DNA from: Christensenella sp. UBA1214
GTDB lineage: Bacteria > Bacillota > Clostridia > Christensenellales > CAG-138
DNA length: 7,628 nt
Assembly (NCBI GenBank): GCA_002309375.1
Contig: DBXK01000036.1
Location: 15,744-23,371, forward strand
Direction of reading: 5' to 3'
Shown: piece after piece, positions 1 to 6,013 of the stretch
Layout: every line of letters starts with the position of its first letter
Numbering within the stretch: the stretch's first letter is position 1
Program-made: the position numbers and the translations under genes
Notes under the pieces: generated by a model
Database searches by the model: none
What the model was told of the DNA's origin: nothing
What the model saw: the letters and a program-made list of their open reading frames with translations, nothing else

Positions 1-2
1 TG

Positions 3-932
3 TTCCCGCAGCTCATCGCCGGCCCGATCGTCCGCTACCGCGATGTTGCGGATCAGCTCGGCAGTCGCAGGGAAAACCTCGGCCAGTTCGTTTCGGGCGT
101 CAAGCTTTTCTGCGTCGGACTTGCGAAAAAGGTCCTCGTTGCGAACCAGCTTGCCGCACTGTGGGCTGTCATGAAAGCCGACCCGGCGTCGAACGGCGCG
201 CTCGCATCATGGGTCGGGATAATCGCCTTCAGTTTGCAGATCTACTTCGATTTCAGCGGCTATTCGGATATGGCGATTGGTCTCGGAAGGATGTTCGGAT
301 TCGAATTCCTGAAGAACTTCGATTTCCCGTATATTTCAAGGAGCGTCAGCGAATTCTGGCGCAGATGGCATATCTCCCTCGGAACATGGTTCAAGGAATA
401 TGTCTATATTCCCCTCGGAGGCAACCGCAAGGGGACGGGGAGGACGCTTGTCAATCTTGCTGTCGTTTGGGGCCTGACGGGGCTCTGGCACGGCGCGAGC
501 TGGAACTTCGCTCTCTGGGGCCTGTATTTCGGCGTTCTGATCATTCTCGAAAAGCTATTCCTCGGGAAATGGCTCGAAAAGCTGCCGAAATTCCTCTCGT
601 CGTTCTATCTGCTGCTGATCGTCGTCCTCGGATGGGCGCTGTTCGATTTCACGAACATGAAGGAGCTCGGCGGATTCATGGCCTCGCTGTTCACCGGCAG
701 CGGAGCGGGCTTTGCCGTGCATGATAAACTCGTTTATATCGTCGCGTATCTGCCCGTCCTGCTCGTTGCGGTCATCGGCTCGACGCCGCTTGCGAAGAAT
801 CTCCATGACCGCTTCAAGGACAAAGCCTGGTGCGGTTGGGCCGATCTTGTGCTCGTTGCCTGCGCTTTGGTGCTTGCGACGTCATCCCTTGTTGCAAGCG
901 GCTATAATCCGTTCATTTACTTCCGCTTCTGA
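3..932 (+). CDS. MBOAT-family O-acyltransferase (AlgI/PatA/DltB type), 5'-truncated by window edge
   Basis: This is an integral membrane acyltransferase of the MBOAT family, which moves acyl groups (usually acetyl) across the membrane onto an extracytoplasmic polysaccharide or cell-wall polymer. The frame is open from base 3, so the first internal Met (171) is not the real start. About 309 residues are visible, against roughly 460-500 for the whole family member, so the N-terminal third lies outside. Diagnostic motifs are FPQLIAGPIVRY at the very beginning of the fragment, the block EFWRRWHISLGTWF followed by YIPLGGNRKG (His codon 369-371), and GLWHGASWNF, whose His (codon 489-491) is the invariant MBOAT active-site histidine. 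Several hydrophobic segments follow, and the chain ends normally with FIYFRF. In characterised systems an SGNH-type partner (AlgX/AlgJ/PatB/DltD-like) completes the transfer; none is downstream, so any partner must be upstream. A strong terminator follows, making this the last gene of its operon. The acceptor polymer cannot be told from the sequence. Confidence 0.93.
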   Translation, partial: FPQLIAGPIVRYRDVADQLGSRRENLGQFVSGVKLFCVGLAKKVLVANQLAALWAVMKADPASNGALASWVGIIAFSLQIYFDFSGYSDMAIGLGRMFGFEFLKNFDFPYISRSVSEFWRRWHISLGTWFKEYVYIPLGGNRKGTGRTLVNLAVVWGLTGLWHGASWNFALWGLYFGVLIILEKLFLGKWLEKLPKFLSSFYLLLIVVLGWALFDFTNMKELGGFMASLFTGSGAGFAVHDKLVYIVAYLPVLLVAVIGSTPLAKNLHDRFKDKAWCGWADLVLVACALVLATSSLVASGYNPFIYFRF

Positions 933-953
933 GAGCAATACTGCATACAAAAC

Positions 954-991
954 AAAAAGCGTTTCGGCATTTCGGCCCGAAACGCTTTTTT
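954..991 (+). terminator. Strong intrinsic terminator after the MBOAT gene
   Basis: A perfect 14-bp inverted repeat pairs AAAAAGCGTTTCGG (954-967) with CCGAAACGCTTTTT (977-990) around a 9-base loop, and the T-run extends to 991. It starts 21 bases after the MBOAT stop. Because the stem is flanked by A's on the left and T's on the right, it could also work on the minus strand, although no minus-strand gene is seen here. Confidence 0.93.
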
Positions 992-1011
992 GCCGTATTT
1001 TTAACAAATAA

Positions 1012-1040
1012 TTGACAAATTCGGAATGCGGAGTTAAAAT
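1012..1040 (+). promoter_or_regulatory. Near-consensus sigma-70/SigA promoter of the E2-like/ligase operon
   Basis: The -35 box TTGACA (1012-1017, full match) and the -10 box TAAAAT (1035-1040, five of six) are separated by exactly 17 bases. Transcription is predicted to start around 1047, giving a leader of about 60 bases before the ATG at 1107. It is the best -35/-10 pair in the window, which suggests fairly strong housekeeping transcription of the two genes downstream. Confidence 0.82.
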
Positions 1041-1047
1041 ACATCCA

Positions 1048-1097
1048 TTGCAGCAAACGCTTTTATAGTATTTATAATTTGTAATTTTCAGCTGCAA
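1048..1097 (+). promoter_or_regulatory. Possible 5'-leader stem abutting the ribosome binding site
   Basis: TTGCAGC (1048-1054), at the predicted 5' end of the transcript, is perfectly complementary to GCTGCAA (1091-1097). The second arm overlaps the first bases of the Shine-Dalgarno stretch AAAGGGG (1096-1102) of the gene at 1107. A smaller hairpin, TTATA (1063-1067) with TATAA (1073-1077), nests inside. The fold would tie the 5' end to the translation start region and could modulate translation or stabilise the mRNA. Seven base pairs across a 36-base loop is modest, so this is a suggestion from base complementarity only. Confidence 0.35.
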
Positions 1098-1106
1098 AGG
1101 GGATTT

Positions 1107-1991
1107 ATGGAAGAAACACGAAAACGCCGCAGAGGCGACCGCAAGGACGGATATCTTATCAGGGATCTCGACCCGATGCACAAGTTCATGCCCTATTTGC
1201 TTCCGAATCGCTGCGATAACGAAGCGGTCATGAGCGAACTTATCGACCTTACGGCGATCAACAAATACGTCGAACAAAAAAACGAACAGGATCCTTCGTT
1301 CAAGTACACTGTTTTTCATGTGATCTGCGCCGCAATAGTAAAAACCATTTCGCTGCGGCCGAATCTCAACTGGTTCATTGCCGGCCATCGGTACTATGAA
1401 CGTAAAGCGCTCAGCATTTCCTTCATCGCAAAGAAAAAATTCGAAGACCATTCATATGAGGCCGTCGCGATGCTCGAGATCGATAAGAACGGCGATTCGC
1501 CCGTCCGCCAGATCCATGATAAGGTTCAGAAGATCGTGGAAGATGTCCGCGAAAAGAATGTGATCGACGGAGCGACCGATGCGATGGGGACACTTACGAA
1601 GATGCCGCGCTTTTTGCTCCGACTGTTTATAAAAATCCTTTTCTGGCTCGATTATCATGGTTGGGTGCCGAAAAGCCTGACGCGCGAGGATCCGTACAGC
1701 ACATCGGTCTTTGTAACAAACCTGGGCAGCATCAAAATGCATGCAAGCTATCATCATCTTGCAAACTGGAGCACGAATTCTCTGTTCGCGATCATTGACG
1801 AAAAGCATCTGCATCCATTTGTCGATAATGAAGGGAAAGTCGAGTATCGCGAAGCACTGCGCCTTGGGCTTACCATCGACGAGCGTATTGCCGACGGCGT
1901 GTATTTTGCCAAGAGCCTGCGCCTCTTGAGGAAACTCGTTGAAAACCCCGAGCTGCTCGATCTGCCGATGGATACGGCGATCGATTTCTGA
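1107..1991 (+). CDS. Free-standing 2-oxo acid dehydrogenase E2-like acyltransferase domain protein
   Basis: This 294-residue protein consists almost wholly of the catalytic domain of the E2/chloramphenicol acetyltransferase superfamily. Recognisable blocks are an early helix with VFHVICAAIVKTI (about 69-81), the strand SVFVTNLGSI (about 200-209, matching the E2 pattern 'xxxSNLGxxG'), and the terminal block LTIDERIADGVYFAKSL followed by ENPELL (about 255-274). There is no lipoyl domain and no peripheral subunit-binding domain, and E1 and E3 genes are absent, so it is unlikely to serve an ordinary pyruvate-type dehydrogenase. In the active-site motif DHRxxDG the His is replaced by Glu (E259), while the Asp (D263) is kept. 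A very basic N-terminus (RKRRR at 5-9) and an inserted hydrophobic stretch (169-181) might associate with membrane or anionic partners. The ATG at 1107 follows AAAGGGG (1096-1102). The AMP-ligase 22 bases downstream suggests acyl-group handling. The fold call is firm; function, substrate and even catalytic activity are unknown. Confidence 0.85.
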   Translation: MEETRKRRRGDRKDGYLIRDLDPMHKFMPYLLPNRCDNEAVMSELIDLTAINKYVEQKNEQDPSFKYTVFHVICAAIVKTISLRPNLNWFIAGHRYYERKALSISFIAKKKFEDHSYEAVAMLEIDKNGDSPVRQIHDKVQKIVEDVREKNVIDGATDAMGTLTKMPRFLLRLFIKILFWLDYHGWVPKSLTREDPYSTSVFVTNLGSIKMHASYHHLANWSTNSLFAIIDEKHLHPFVDNEGKVEYREALRLGLTIDERIADGVYFAKSLRLLRKLVENPELLDLPMDTAIDF

Positions 1992-2013
1992 TCGGAAAGC
2001 GAAAGGAACCGAC

Positions 2014-3753
2014 ATGGAAGCTGCAAAGATCAATAAACCCGAGGCGGGAGCGCCTTGGCTCAAGTATTACGGGGAAGTCCCTTTCCATCTTGAATACCCC
2101 GATTACAGCATCAGCGATGCAGTATTCGAATCCGCGAAAAAGGATCCCGATTATACGGCGATCTCCTTTATGGGGAAGGCCTTTTCGTATACGGATCTCA
2201 TCGGAAAGATCGACGAAGCCGCCGCCGCGTTTGCTGCGATCGGCGTTGAAGCGGGCGACCGTGTAACGATATGCATGCCGAATGTTCCGCAGGCCGTCTT
2301 CTGCCTGTATGCGCTCAACCGCATCGGCGCCGTCGCATCGATGGTCCATCCGCTTTCCGCAGTCGGCGAGATCGTCTTTTATCTCAAAGAAGTCGGAAGC
2401 GACGTAATACTGACGCTCGATCAGTTCTACGGGAAAATCGCGGAAGTCGAGCAGCAGTATGAACTGCGCAAAGTCATCATTACCTCCGCTGCGGATGAAC
2501 TCGGATTCATAAAACGATCTGCATTCAAACTCAAGAACGCTAAAAAGAACAAGGTCGACATGACCGATGAAAAAGTCATCCTTTGGCAAAAATTCCTGCA
2601 GGGCGGCAAATACATCAATCTCAAAGAGCATCTCGTTCCCTCGAAGGATATCGACGAAGCTGTGATCCTGTTTTCGGGAGGCACGACGGGCGTTACGAAA
2701 GGCATAGCGCTGAGCAATCTCAACTTCAATGCGCTCGGGCTTCAAACCGCTTCAATGTGCCATAAGGATGTTTCCAGGGCAAGCATGCTTGCGGCAATGC
2801 CGATATTCCACGGCTTCGGCCTCGGCGTCTGCATCCACACCATGCTCGAGAGCGGCGGCACGAGCATTCTTGTGCCTCAGTTCAACGTCAAAAAATATGC
2901 GGATCTTATCAGAACAACGAAGCCGAACTATATTGCGGGCGTACCGACCCTTTTCGAGGCGATCACAAGGAATCCGTATCTTGACGGCGTGAAGCTCGAT
3001 TTCCTCCGCGGCGTGTTCTCCGGCGGCGATTCGCTTTCGATCGAACTGAAGCGCCGCTTCGATGATTTCCTCGAAAAGCACGGCGCGGCAGTGCACGTTC
3101 GCGAAGGCTACGGAACGACGGAATGCGTCACAGCAAGCTGCCTGACTCCCTATACGGAGGAAAGGGAGGGGAGCATCGGACTTCCGTATCCGGATACGTA
3201 TTACAAGATCTGCGCTGTCGGAACGAATGATGAGGTCCCGTACGGCGAACTCGGCGAGATCTGCCTGAGAGGGCCTTCCGTGATGATCGGGTACCTTAAC
3301 CAGCCGGAAGAAAATGCAAATACGCTCAGAAGGCATGATGACGGCTTTATCTGGCTGCATACCGGAGACCTCGGAAGCATGGATCAGGATGGCTTCATCT
3401 ATTTCAAACAGCGCATCAAGCGAATGATCATCACAAGCGGATACAATGTTTATCCCTCTCAGCTTGAAAACATCATCGACGGCCATGAAGCGGTCCAGAT
3501 GAGCTGCGTGATCGGCGTTAAGGATTCCTATAAGATGCAGAAGGTGCTCGCATATGTGGTCCCGAGGGCGGGGATCGAACCCTCCGAGGAGCTGCGGCAG
3601 GATATTCTCGCCTACTGCAGAAAGCATATAGCAAAGTACGCAATGCCCTATACTGTCGAATTCAGAAAGGAATTCCCGAAAACGCTTGTCGGAAAGATCG
3701 CCTATACGGTTCTCGAGAAAGAGGCAAATCAAGAGGCGGACCGGAACGAATGA
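2014..3753 (+). CDS. AMP-forming acyl-CoA synthetase / acyl-adenylate ligase (ANL superfamily)
   Basis: The 579-residue enzyme should activate a carboxylic acid with ATP to an acyl-adenylate and then, as in its family, to acyl-CoA. All core ANL motifs are present: the phosphate loop FSGGTTGVTKG (220-230), EGYGTTE (364-370), GELGEICLRG, the ATP-ribose Asp in TGDLG (D452), the hinge region QRIKRMIITSGYNVYP (466-481), and the C-terminal PKTLVGKI with the adenylation lysine at K561. Thr228 replaces the usual proline of the loop (SGTTGxPKG), so it belongs to a divergent branch. I chose ATG 2014, because GAAAGGAA (2001-2008) sits correctly before it. An in-frame upstream ATG at 1939 lies inside the E2-like gene and lacks such a site. 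It is cotranscribed with that gene (22-base gap). There is no signal peptide, so it is cytoplasmic. Length and organisation suit a medium- or long-chain fatty acid ligase, but the substrate cannot be read from sequence; an aryl or branched acid is possible. Confidence 0.93.
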   Translation: MEAAKINKPEAGAPWLKYYGEVPFHLEYPDYSISDAVFESAKKDPDYTAISFMGKAFSYTDLIGKIDEAAAAFAAIGVEAGDRVTICMPNVPQAVFCLYALNRIGAVASMVHPLSAVGEIVFYLKEVGSDVILTLDQFYGKIAEVEQQYELRKVIITSAADELGFIKRSAFKLKNAKKNKVDMTDEKVILWQKFLQGGKYINLKEHLVPSKDIDEAVILFSGGTTGVTKGIALSNLNFNALGLQTASMCHKDVSRASMLAAMPIFHGFGLGVCIHTMLESGGTSILVPQFNVKKYADLIRTTKPNYIAGVPTLFEAITRNPYLDGVKLDFLRGVFSGGDSLSIELKRRFDDFLEKHGAAVHVREGYGTTECVTASCLTPYTEEREGSIGLPYPDTYYKICAVGTNDEVPYGELGEICLRGPSVMIGYLNQPEENANTLRRHDDGFIWLHTGDLGSMDQDGFIYFKQRIKRMIITSGYNVYPSQLENIIDGHEAVQMSCVIGVKDSYKMQKVLAYVVPRAGIEPSEELRQDILAYCRKHIAKYAMPYTVEFRKEFPKTLVGKIAYTVLEKEANQEADRNE

Positions 3754-3772
3754 GCTGAACGAAAAAAGTTTT

Positions 3773-3797
3773 CCGAAAGCTATACTTTTGGTTTTTT
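3773..3797 (+). terminator. Weak A/U-rich intrinsic terminator after the ligase gene
   Basis: CCGAAAG (3773-3779) pairs with CTTTTGG (3785-3791), including one G-U pair, around the loop CTATA, and is followed by six T's (3792-3797). Outer GAAAAAA (3761-3767) could also pair with TTTTTTC (3792-3798) around a bulge. It is much weaker than the other terminators here, so some read-through into the zinc-ribbon gene is plausible. Confidence 0.6.
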
Positions 3798-3800
3798 CTG

Positions 3801-3809
3801 TGCTAAAAT
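3801..3809 (+). promoter_or_regulatory. Extended -10 promoter of the zinc-ribbon membrane protein gene
   Basis: TGCTAAAAT (3801-3809) is an extended -10 element, preceded by another TG (TGTGC), as in the Gram-positive TRTGn motif. The position expected for a -35 box, 17 bases upstream, holds only TATACT (3781-3786) and lies inside the terminator hairpin. Transcription would begin around 3816, at the first GATCGATC palindrome, giving a leader of about 80 bases. Confidence 0.6.
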
Positions 3810-3815
3810 ATATAG

Positions 3816-3848
3816 GGATCGATCCGATGCCGCCGAGCGGGATCGATC
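3816..3848 (+). repeat. Paired GATCGATC palindromes at the predicted transcription start (operator or 5' hairpin)
   Basis: GGATCGATCC (3816-3825) is a perfect 10-base palindrome, and GGATCGATC recurs at 3840-3848, centre to centre 24 bases apart. Together the two copies also form a 9-bp stem (3817-3825 with 3840-3848) around a 14-base loop. They sit at about +1 and +25 of the predicted transcript. This is where two repressor dimers would bind, or the RNA could form a 5'-terminal stem-loop. The sequence cannot separate these possibilities. Confidence 0.5.
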
Positions 3849-3896
3849 ACTGCCTGCGATTATATCAGCAAAACCGAATGAAAGGATGTACCAACA

Positions 3897-4523
3897 ATGA
3901 AATGTCCCAACTGCGGCAGCGAAATGGCCGAAGGCGAAAGGTTCTGCGTTGAATGCGGCGCCAATATCGAGAATTTCGTCAGTGATATTCAAAACAAAAC
4001 AGAGCAGGCCGGCAAGCAGGCCGAAGATGAGCTCGAAGCATTGAAGGACGAAGCCGCGCAGAGCATCCCCGCAGAAGAGAATCTGCCCGCGAAGCCTGCC
4101 GAACCGCCCGTCCAGCCGCCGGTACCCCCGGTTCAGCCGAAGCCCTATGTCAACACAGCGGCGCTGCAGAACGGGAAAAACAAGCAGAAGGAACCGAAAC
4201 CCGAGAAGCCGCCCAAAGAAAAACGATCGATGGCGCCTTGCCCGCCTCTGTCAACCTGGGCATTTGTCTGGAGAACGGTTATCTGCGGCCTTCCCGTGAT
4301 CGGTCTGCTCGTGCTGTTCATCCTTGCCTTCGCAAGAAACATAAACGCAAACAGCAAATCCTTTGCACGCTCGAAGCTGATCTTCCGCCTTATCTTCTAT
4401 ATCATCATCGGAGCATGCGTCATCCTTTACCTGATCTTCAAGGATCAGATACTTGAATTTGCCAAACAGAATATCGCGCCTTTGCTTAAAAACAGCGAAT
4501 TCTTCTCAAGCATCATGAATTGA
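3897..4523 (+). CDS. Zinc-ribbon membrane protein, two transmembrane segments, unknown function
   Basis: The 208-residue protein opens with a zinc-ribbon: MKCPNCG and FCVECG place cysteines at 3, 6, 17 and 20 (CxxC-x10-CxxC), as in the small 'zinc-ribbon domain' proteins common in Firmicutes. An acidic, probably helical stretch (about 24-57) follows. Next come a proline-rich linker (about 61-90, PPVQPPVPPVQP) and a Lys/Pro-rich basic patch (about 93-110). The end has two hydrophobic segments, about 121-146 and 161-181, joined by a short polar loop (ARNINANSKSFARSK) and followed by an amphipathic tail. With no signal peptide, the ribbon is probably cytoplasmic and tethered to the membrane, which would also place the C-terminus inside. 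The start is clear because the zinc ribbon begins at residue 3 and AAAGGA (3881-3886) precedes it. It is monocistronic, with its own extended -10 promoter and a strong terminator. No enzymatic domain is visible, so I assign no function; a scaffold or membrane-stress role would be guesswork. Confidence 0.88.
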   Translation: MKCPNCGSEMAEGERFCVECGANIENFVSDIQNKTEQAGKQAEDELEALKDEAAQSIPAEENLPAKPAEPPVQPPVPPVQPKPYVNTAALQNGKNKQKEPKPEKPPKEKRSMAPCPPLSTWAFVWRTVICGLPVIGLLVLFILAFARNINANSKSFARSKLIFRLIFYIIIGACVILYLIFKDQILEFAKQNIAPLLKNSEFFSSIMN

Positions 4524-4557
4524 AAAGTCGGCCCGGCGGCATGACCGCCGCCGAATG

Positions 4558-4583
4558 AAAGCCGGGAGCCATCCCGGCTTTTT
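4558..4583 (+). terminator. Strong intrinsic terminator after the zinc-ribbon gene
   Basis: AAAGCCGGGA (4558-4567) pairs perfectly with TCCCGGCTTT (4572-4581) around a 4-base loop (GCCA), and the T-run continues to 4583 and resumes after one C (4585-4588). It lies 34 bases after the stop codon. A smaller GC-rich hairpin, GGCGG (4535-4539) with CCGCC (4545-4549), lies between the stop and the terminator. Confidence 0.93.
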
Positions 4584-4644
4584 CTTTTCGGAAATGTTGC
4601 GGTGAAATATAATGTGCATTTGCGTTCGTATTCGAACCGATTAT

Positions 4645-4673
4645 TTGCATGAAATGCATTAATGTGATATAAT
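4645..4673 (+). promoter_or_regulatory. Promoter of arcA with consensus extended -10
   Basis: TATAAT (4668-4673) is a perfect -10 box with TG one base upstream (TGTGATATAAT, 4663-4673). A partial -35, TTGCAT (4645-4650), lies exactly 17 bases upstream. The start would be near 4680, about 35 bases before the ATG. Confidence 0.78.
4646..4658 (+). promoter_or_regulatory. Possible operator: short inverted repeat over the arcA -35 box
   Basis: TGCAT (4646-4650) and ATGCA (4654-4658) form a perfect inverted repeat with a 3-base spacer, directly on the -35 box. The surroundings are AT-rich, with related AATGTGCATT (4611-4620) and GCATTAATGTG (4656-4666) sequences. Such a site could control access of RNA polymerase. 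ArgR would be the natural candidate for an arginine-catabolic gene, but the site does not match the usual ARG box closely, so the regulator is left open. Confidence 0.3.
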
Positions 4674-4714
4674 AAGCGGGATCAAAGCACAAGCTTAAAT
4701 TCGGAGGATCGCAA

Positions 4715-5935
4715 ATGAACGTATATGTTAACGTCAAGTCCGAAATCGGAAGACTCAAAAGGGTAATGCTTCATCGACCGGGCGCCGAGCTCGGCAACCT
4801 GATGCCGGATTATCTCGAGAGAATGCTCGCAGAGGATACGCCGGATGTGCGTCGCGCCGGTGAGGAACACGATGTTTTCGCAAACATCCTCCGCTCGAAC
4901 GGTGTGGACGTCGTTTATATCGAGGATATGTTCAAGGACGTCGTGAAGGACGAAGCCGTGCGCCATGCGTTCATTGACGATTTCGTTGCGATCGGCGTTC
5001 CAGGCGTGAGCCTGAAGGATGCCGTCCGCGAGTATCTTCGCTCCGTGCCGTATGATAAGCTCTTCGACGCCGTCGCAAAGGGCATCACGCGCTCGGATCT
5101 TGACGGATTGAAGAATAAGCCCATCCAGTATTATGTCAAGGAGGATTATCCCTTCCTGACCGATCCGCTTCCGAATCTCTATTTCACGCGCGATATCAGC
5201 TTCAGCCTCGGCACCGGCATCGCGATCTCCGCAATGTGCATGCCGGCGAGGATGCGCGAAACGCTATTCATCCGCTATATCCATAAATACAGCGAATATT
5301 TCGGCAAGGGCAAAGTCGATCTTCTCTATGATTACAACTGCGGCGACGGCATAGAGGGCGGCGACGTGCTTTCGCTTTCGGATAAATGCGTTGCGATCGG
5401 CAGCGGCGAAAGAACGACCGTTGCGGCCGTCGAAAGGCTTTCGAAGACGCTCTTCGAGCGCGGCTATGAAAAGGTCCTGCTCTTCAAAAATCCGAACACA
5501 AGGACTTATATGCACCTCGACGTGCTGATGACGCATATCGACCGCGATAAATTCCTTGCCCATCCCTGCATCGCGCATAAGTGGTTCGATGTTTACGAGA
5601 TCACTCCGGCGGGCAATGGGGAAATCAAAGTTTCGCTCACGACCGATCCGGTTGAAAGGATCCTCGAAAGGGCGCTCGGCCTCGATAAAGTGACCTTCGT
5701 CGAAGTCGCGGGCGGCGATCCGATCCAGTACCGCCGCGAGCATTGGAACATGGGCGCGAATTCACTCGCCATGTCGCCCGGCAACATCATAACCTACGAC
5801 CGCAATGTGATCACAAACGAGCTGATCGACAAAGCGGGCGTGAAGGTCAACCCGATCCCCGGCGGCGAGCTGAGCCGCGGCAGGGGCGGCCCGCGCTGCA
5901 TGAGCATGCCGATCCTCCGCGAGGAGCTGCGCTGA
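4715..5935 (+). CDS. arcA: Arginine deiminase
   Basis: This cytoplasmic enzyme hydrolyses L-arginine to citrulline and ammonia, the first step of the arginine deiminase pathway. Its 406 residues match the family's usual length of about 410. The guanidine-modifying superfamily signatures are all visible: FTRD (157-160, with the active-site Asp at 160), EGGD (214-217), HLD (H267, D269), the REHWNMGANSLAMSPG block, and the terminal RGRGGPRCMSMP carrying the nucleophilic cysteine C395. The catalytic Cys/His/Asp/Glu set is therefore complete. FTRD is followed by IS rather than the common PF, a minor deviation. A good GGAGG (4703-4707) sits 7 bases before the ATG. The gene is monocistronic between its own promoter and terminator. 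Ornithine carbamoyltransferase, carbamate kinase and the arginine/ornithine antiporter are absent nearby, so the remaining pathway must be encoded elsewhere if it exists. An agmatine or peptidyl-arginine specificity is unlikely given the full-length match to ArcA. Confidence 0.96.
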   Translation: MNVYVNVKSEIGRLKRVMLHRPGAELGNLMPDYLERMLAEDTPDVRRAGEEHDVFANILRSNGVDVVYIEDMFKDVVKDEAVRHAFIDDFVAIGVPGVSLKDAVREYLRSVPYDKLFDAVAKGITRSDLDGLKNKPIQYYVKEDYPFLTDPLPNLYFTRDISFSLGTGIAISAMCMPARMRETLFIRYIHKYSEYFGKGKVDLLYDYNCGDGIEGGDVLSLSDKCVAIGSGERTTVAAVERLSKTLFERGYEKVLLFKNPNTRTYMHLDVLMTHIDRDKFLAHPCIAHKWFDVYEITPAGNGEIKVSLTTDPVERILERALGLDKVTFVEVAGGDPIQYRREHWNMGANSLAMSPGNIITYDRNVITNELIDKAGVKVNPIPGGELSRGRGGPRCMSMPILREELR

Positions 5936-5949
5936 TAAACTCAAAATCG

Positions 5950-5979
5950 ACCGCTTCGCTTTCAGGCGGGGCGGTTTTT
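5950..5979 (+). terminator. Intrinsic terminator after arcA
   Basis: ACCGCTTCGC (5950-5959) pairs with GCGGGGCGGT (5966-5975) over 10 bp including two G-U pairs, around a 6-base loop, and is followed by a T-run to 5979. It begins 14 bases after the arcA stop, separating arcA from the serine dehydratase operon. Confidence 0.85.
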
Positions 5980-6013
5980 CTTGAAACAGCCTCCTTTGGA
6001 TAAATCGGGATGT

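Noticed and set aside
1107..1991. Reading the E2-like gene as part of a pyruvate or branched-chain dehydrogenase complex
   Set aside because: No lipoyl or subunit-binding domain is present, no E1 or E3 genes are nearby, and the catalytic His is replaced. The shared fold alone does not support that role.
1939..2013. Upstream in-frame ATG giving a ligase 25 residues longer
   Set aside because: It lies within the E2-like coding region without a ribosome binding site at the right distance, whereas ATG 2014 has GAAAGGAA just before it and starts after the upstream stop.
2752..3732. A 326-codon open frame on the minus strand opposite the ligase gene
   Set aside because: It is antisense to a gene with a full set of ANL motifs, shows no recognisable domain and has no convincing start signals. 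The long frame follows from the GC-rich codon pattern of the + strand.
4608..4613. A second perfect TATAAT upstream of arcA
   Set aside because: The -35 position 17 bases upstream is TTTTCG, in the tail of the terminator, and there is no extended TG. The TATAAT at 4668-4673 is better placed, although a minor second start cannot be excluded.
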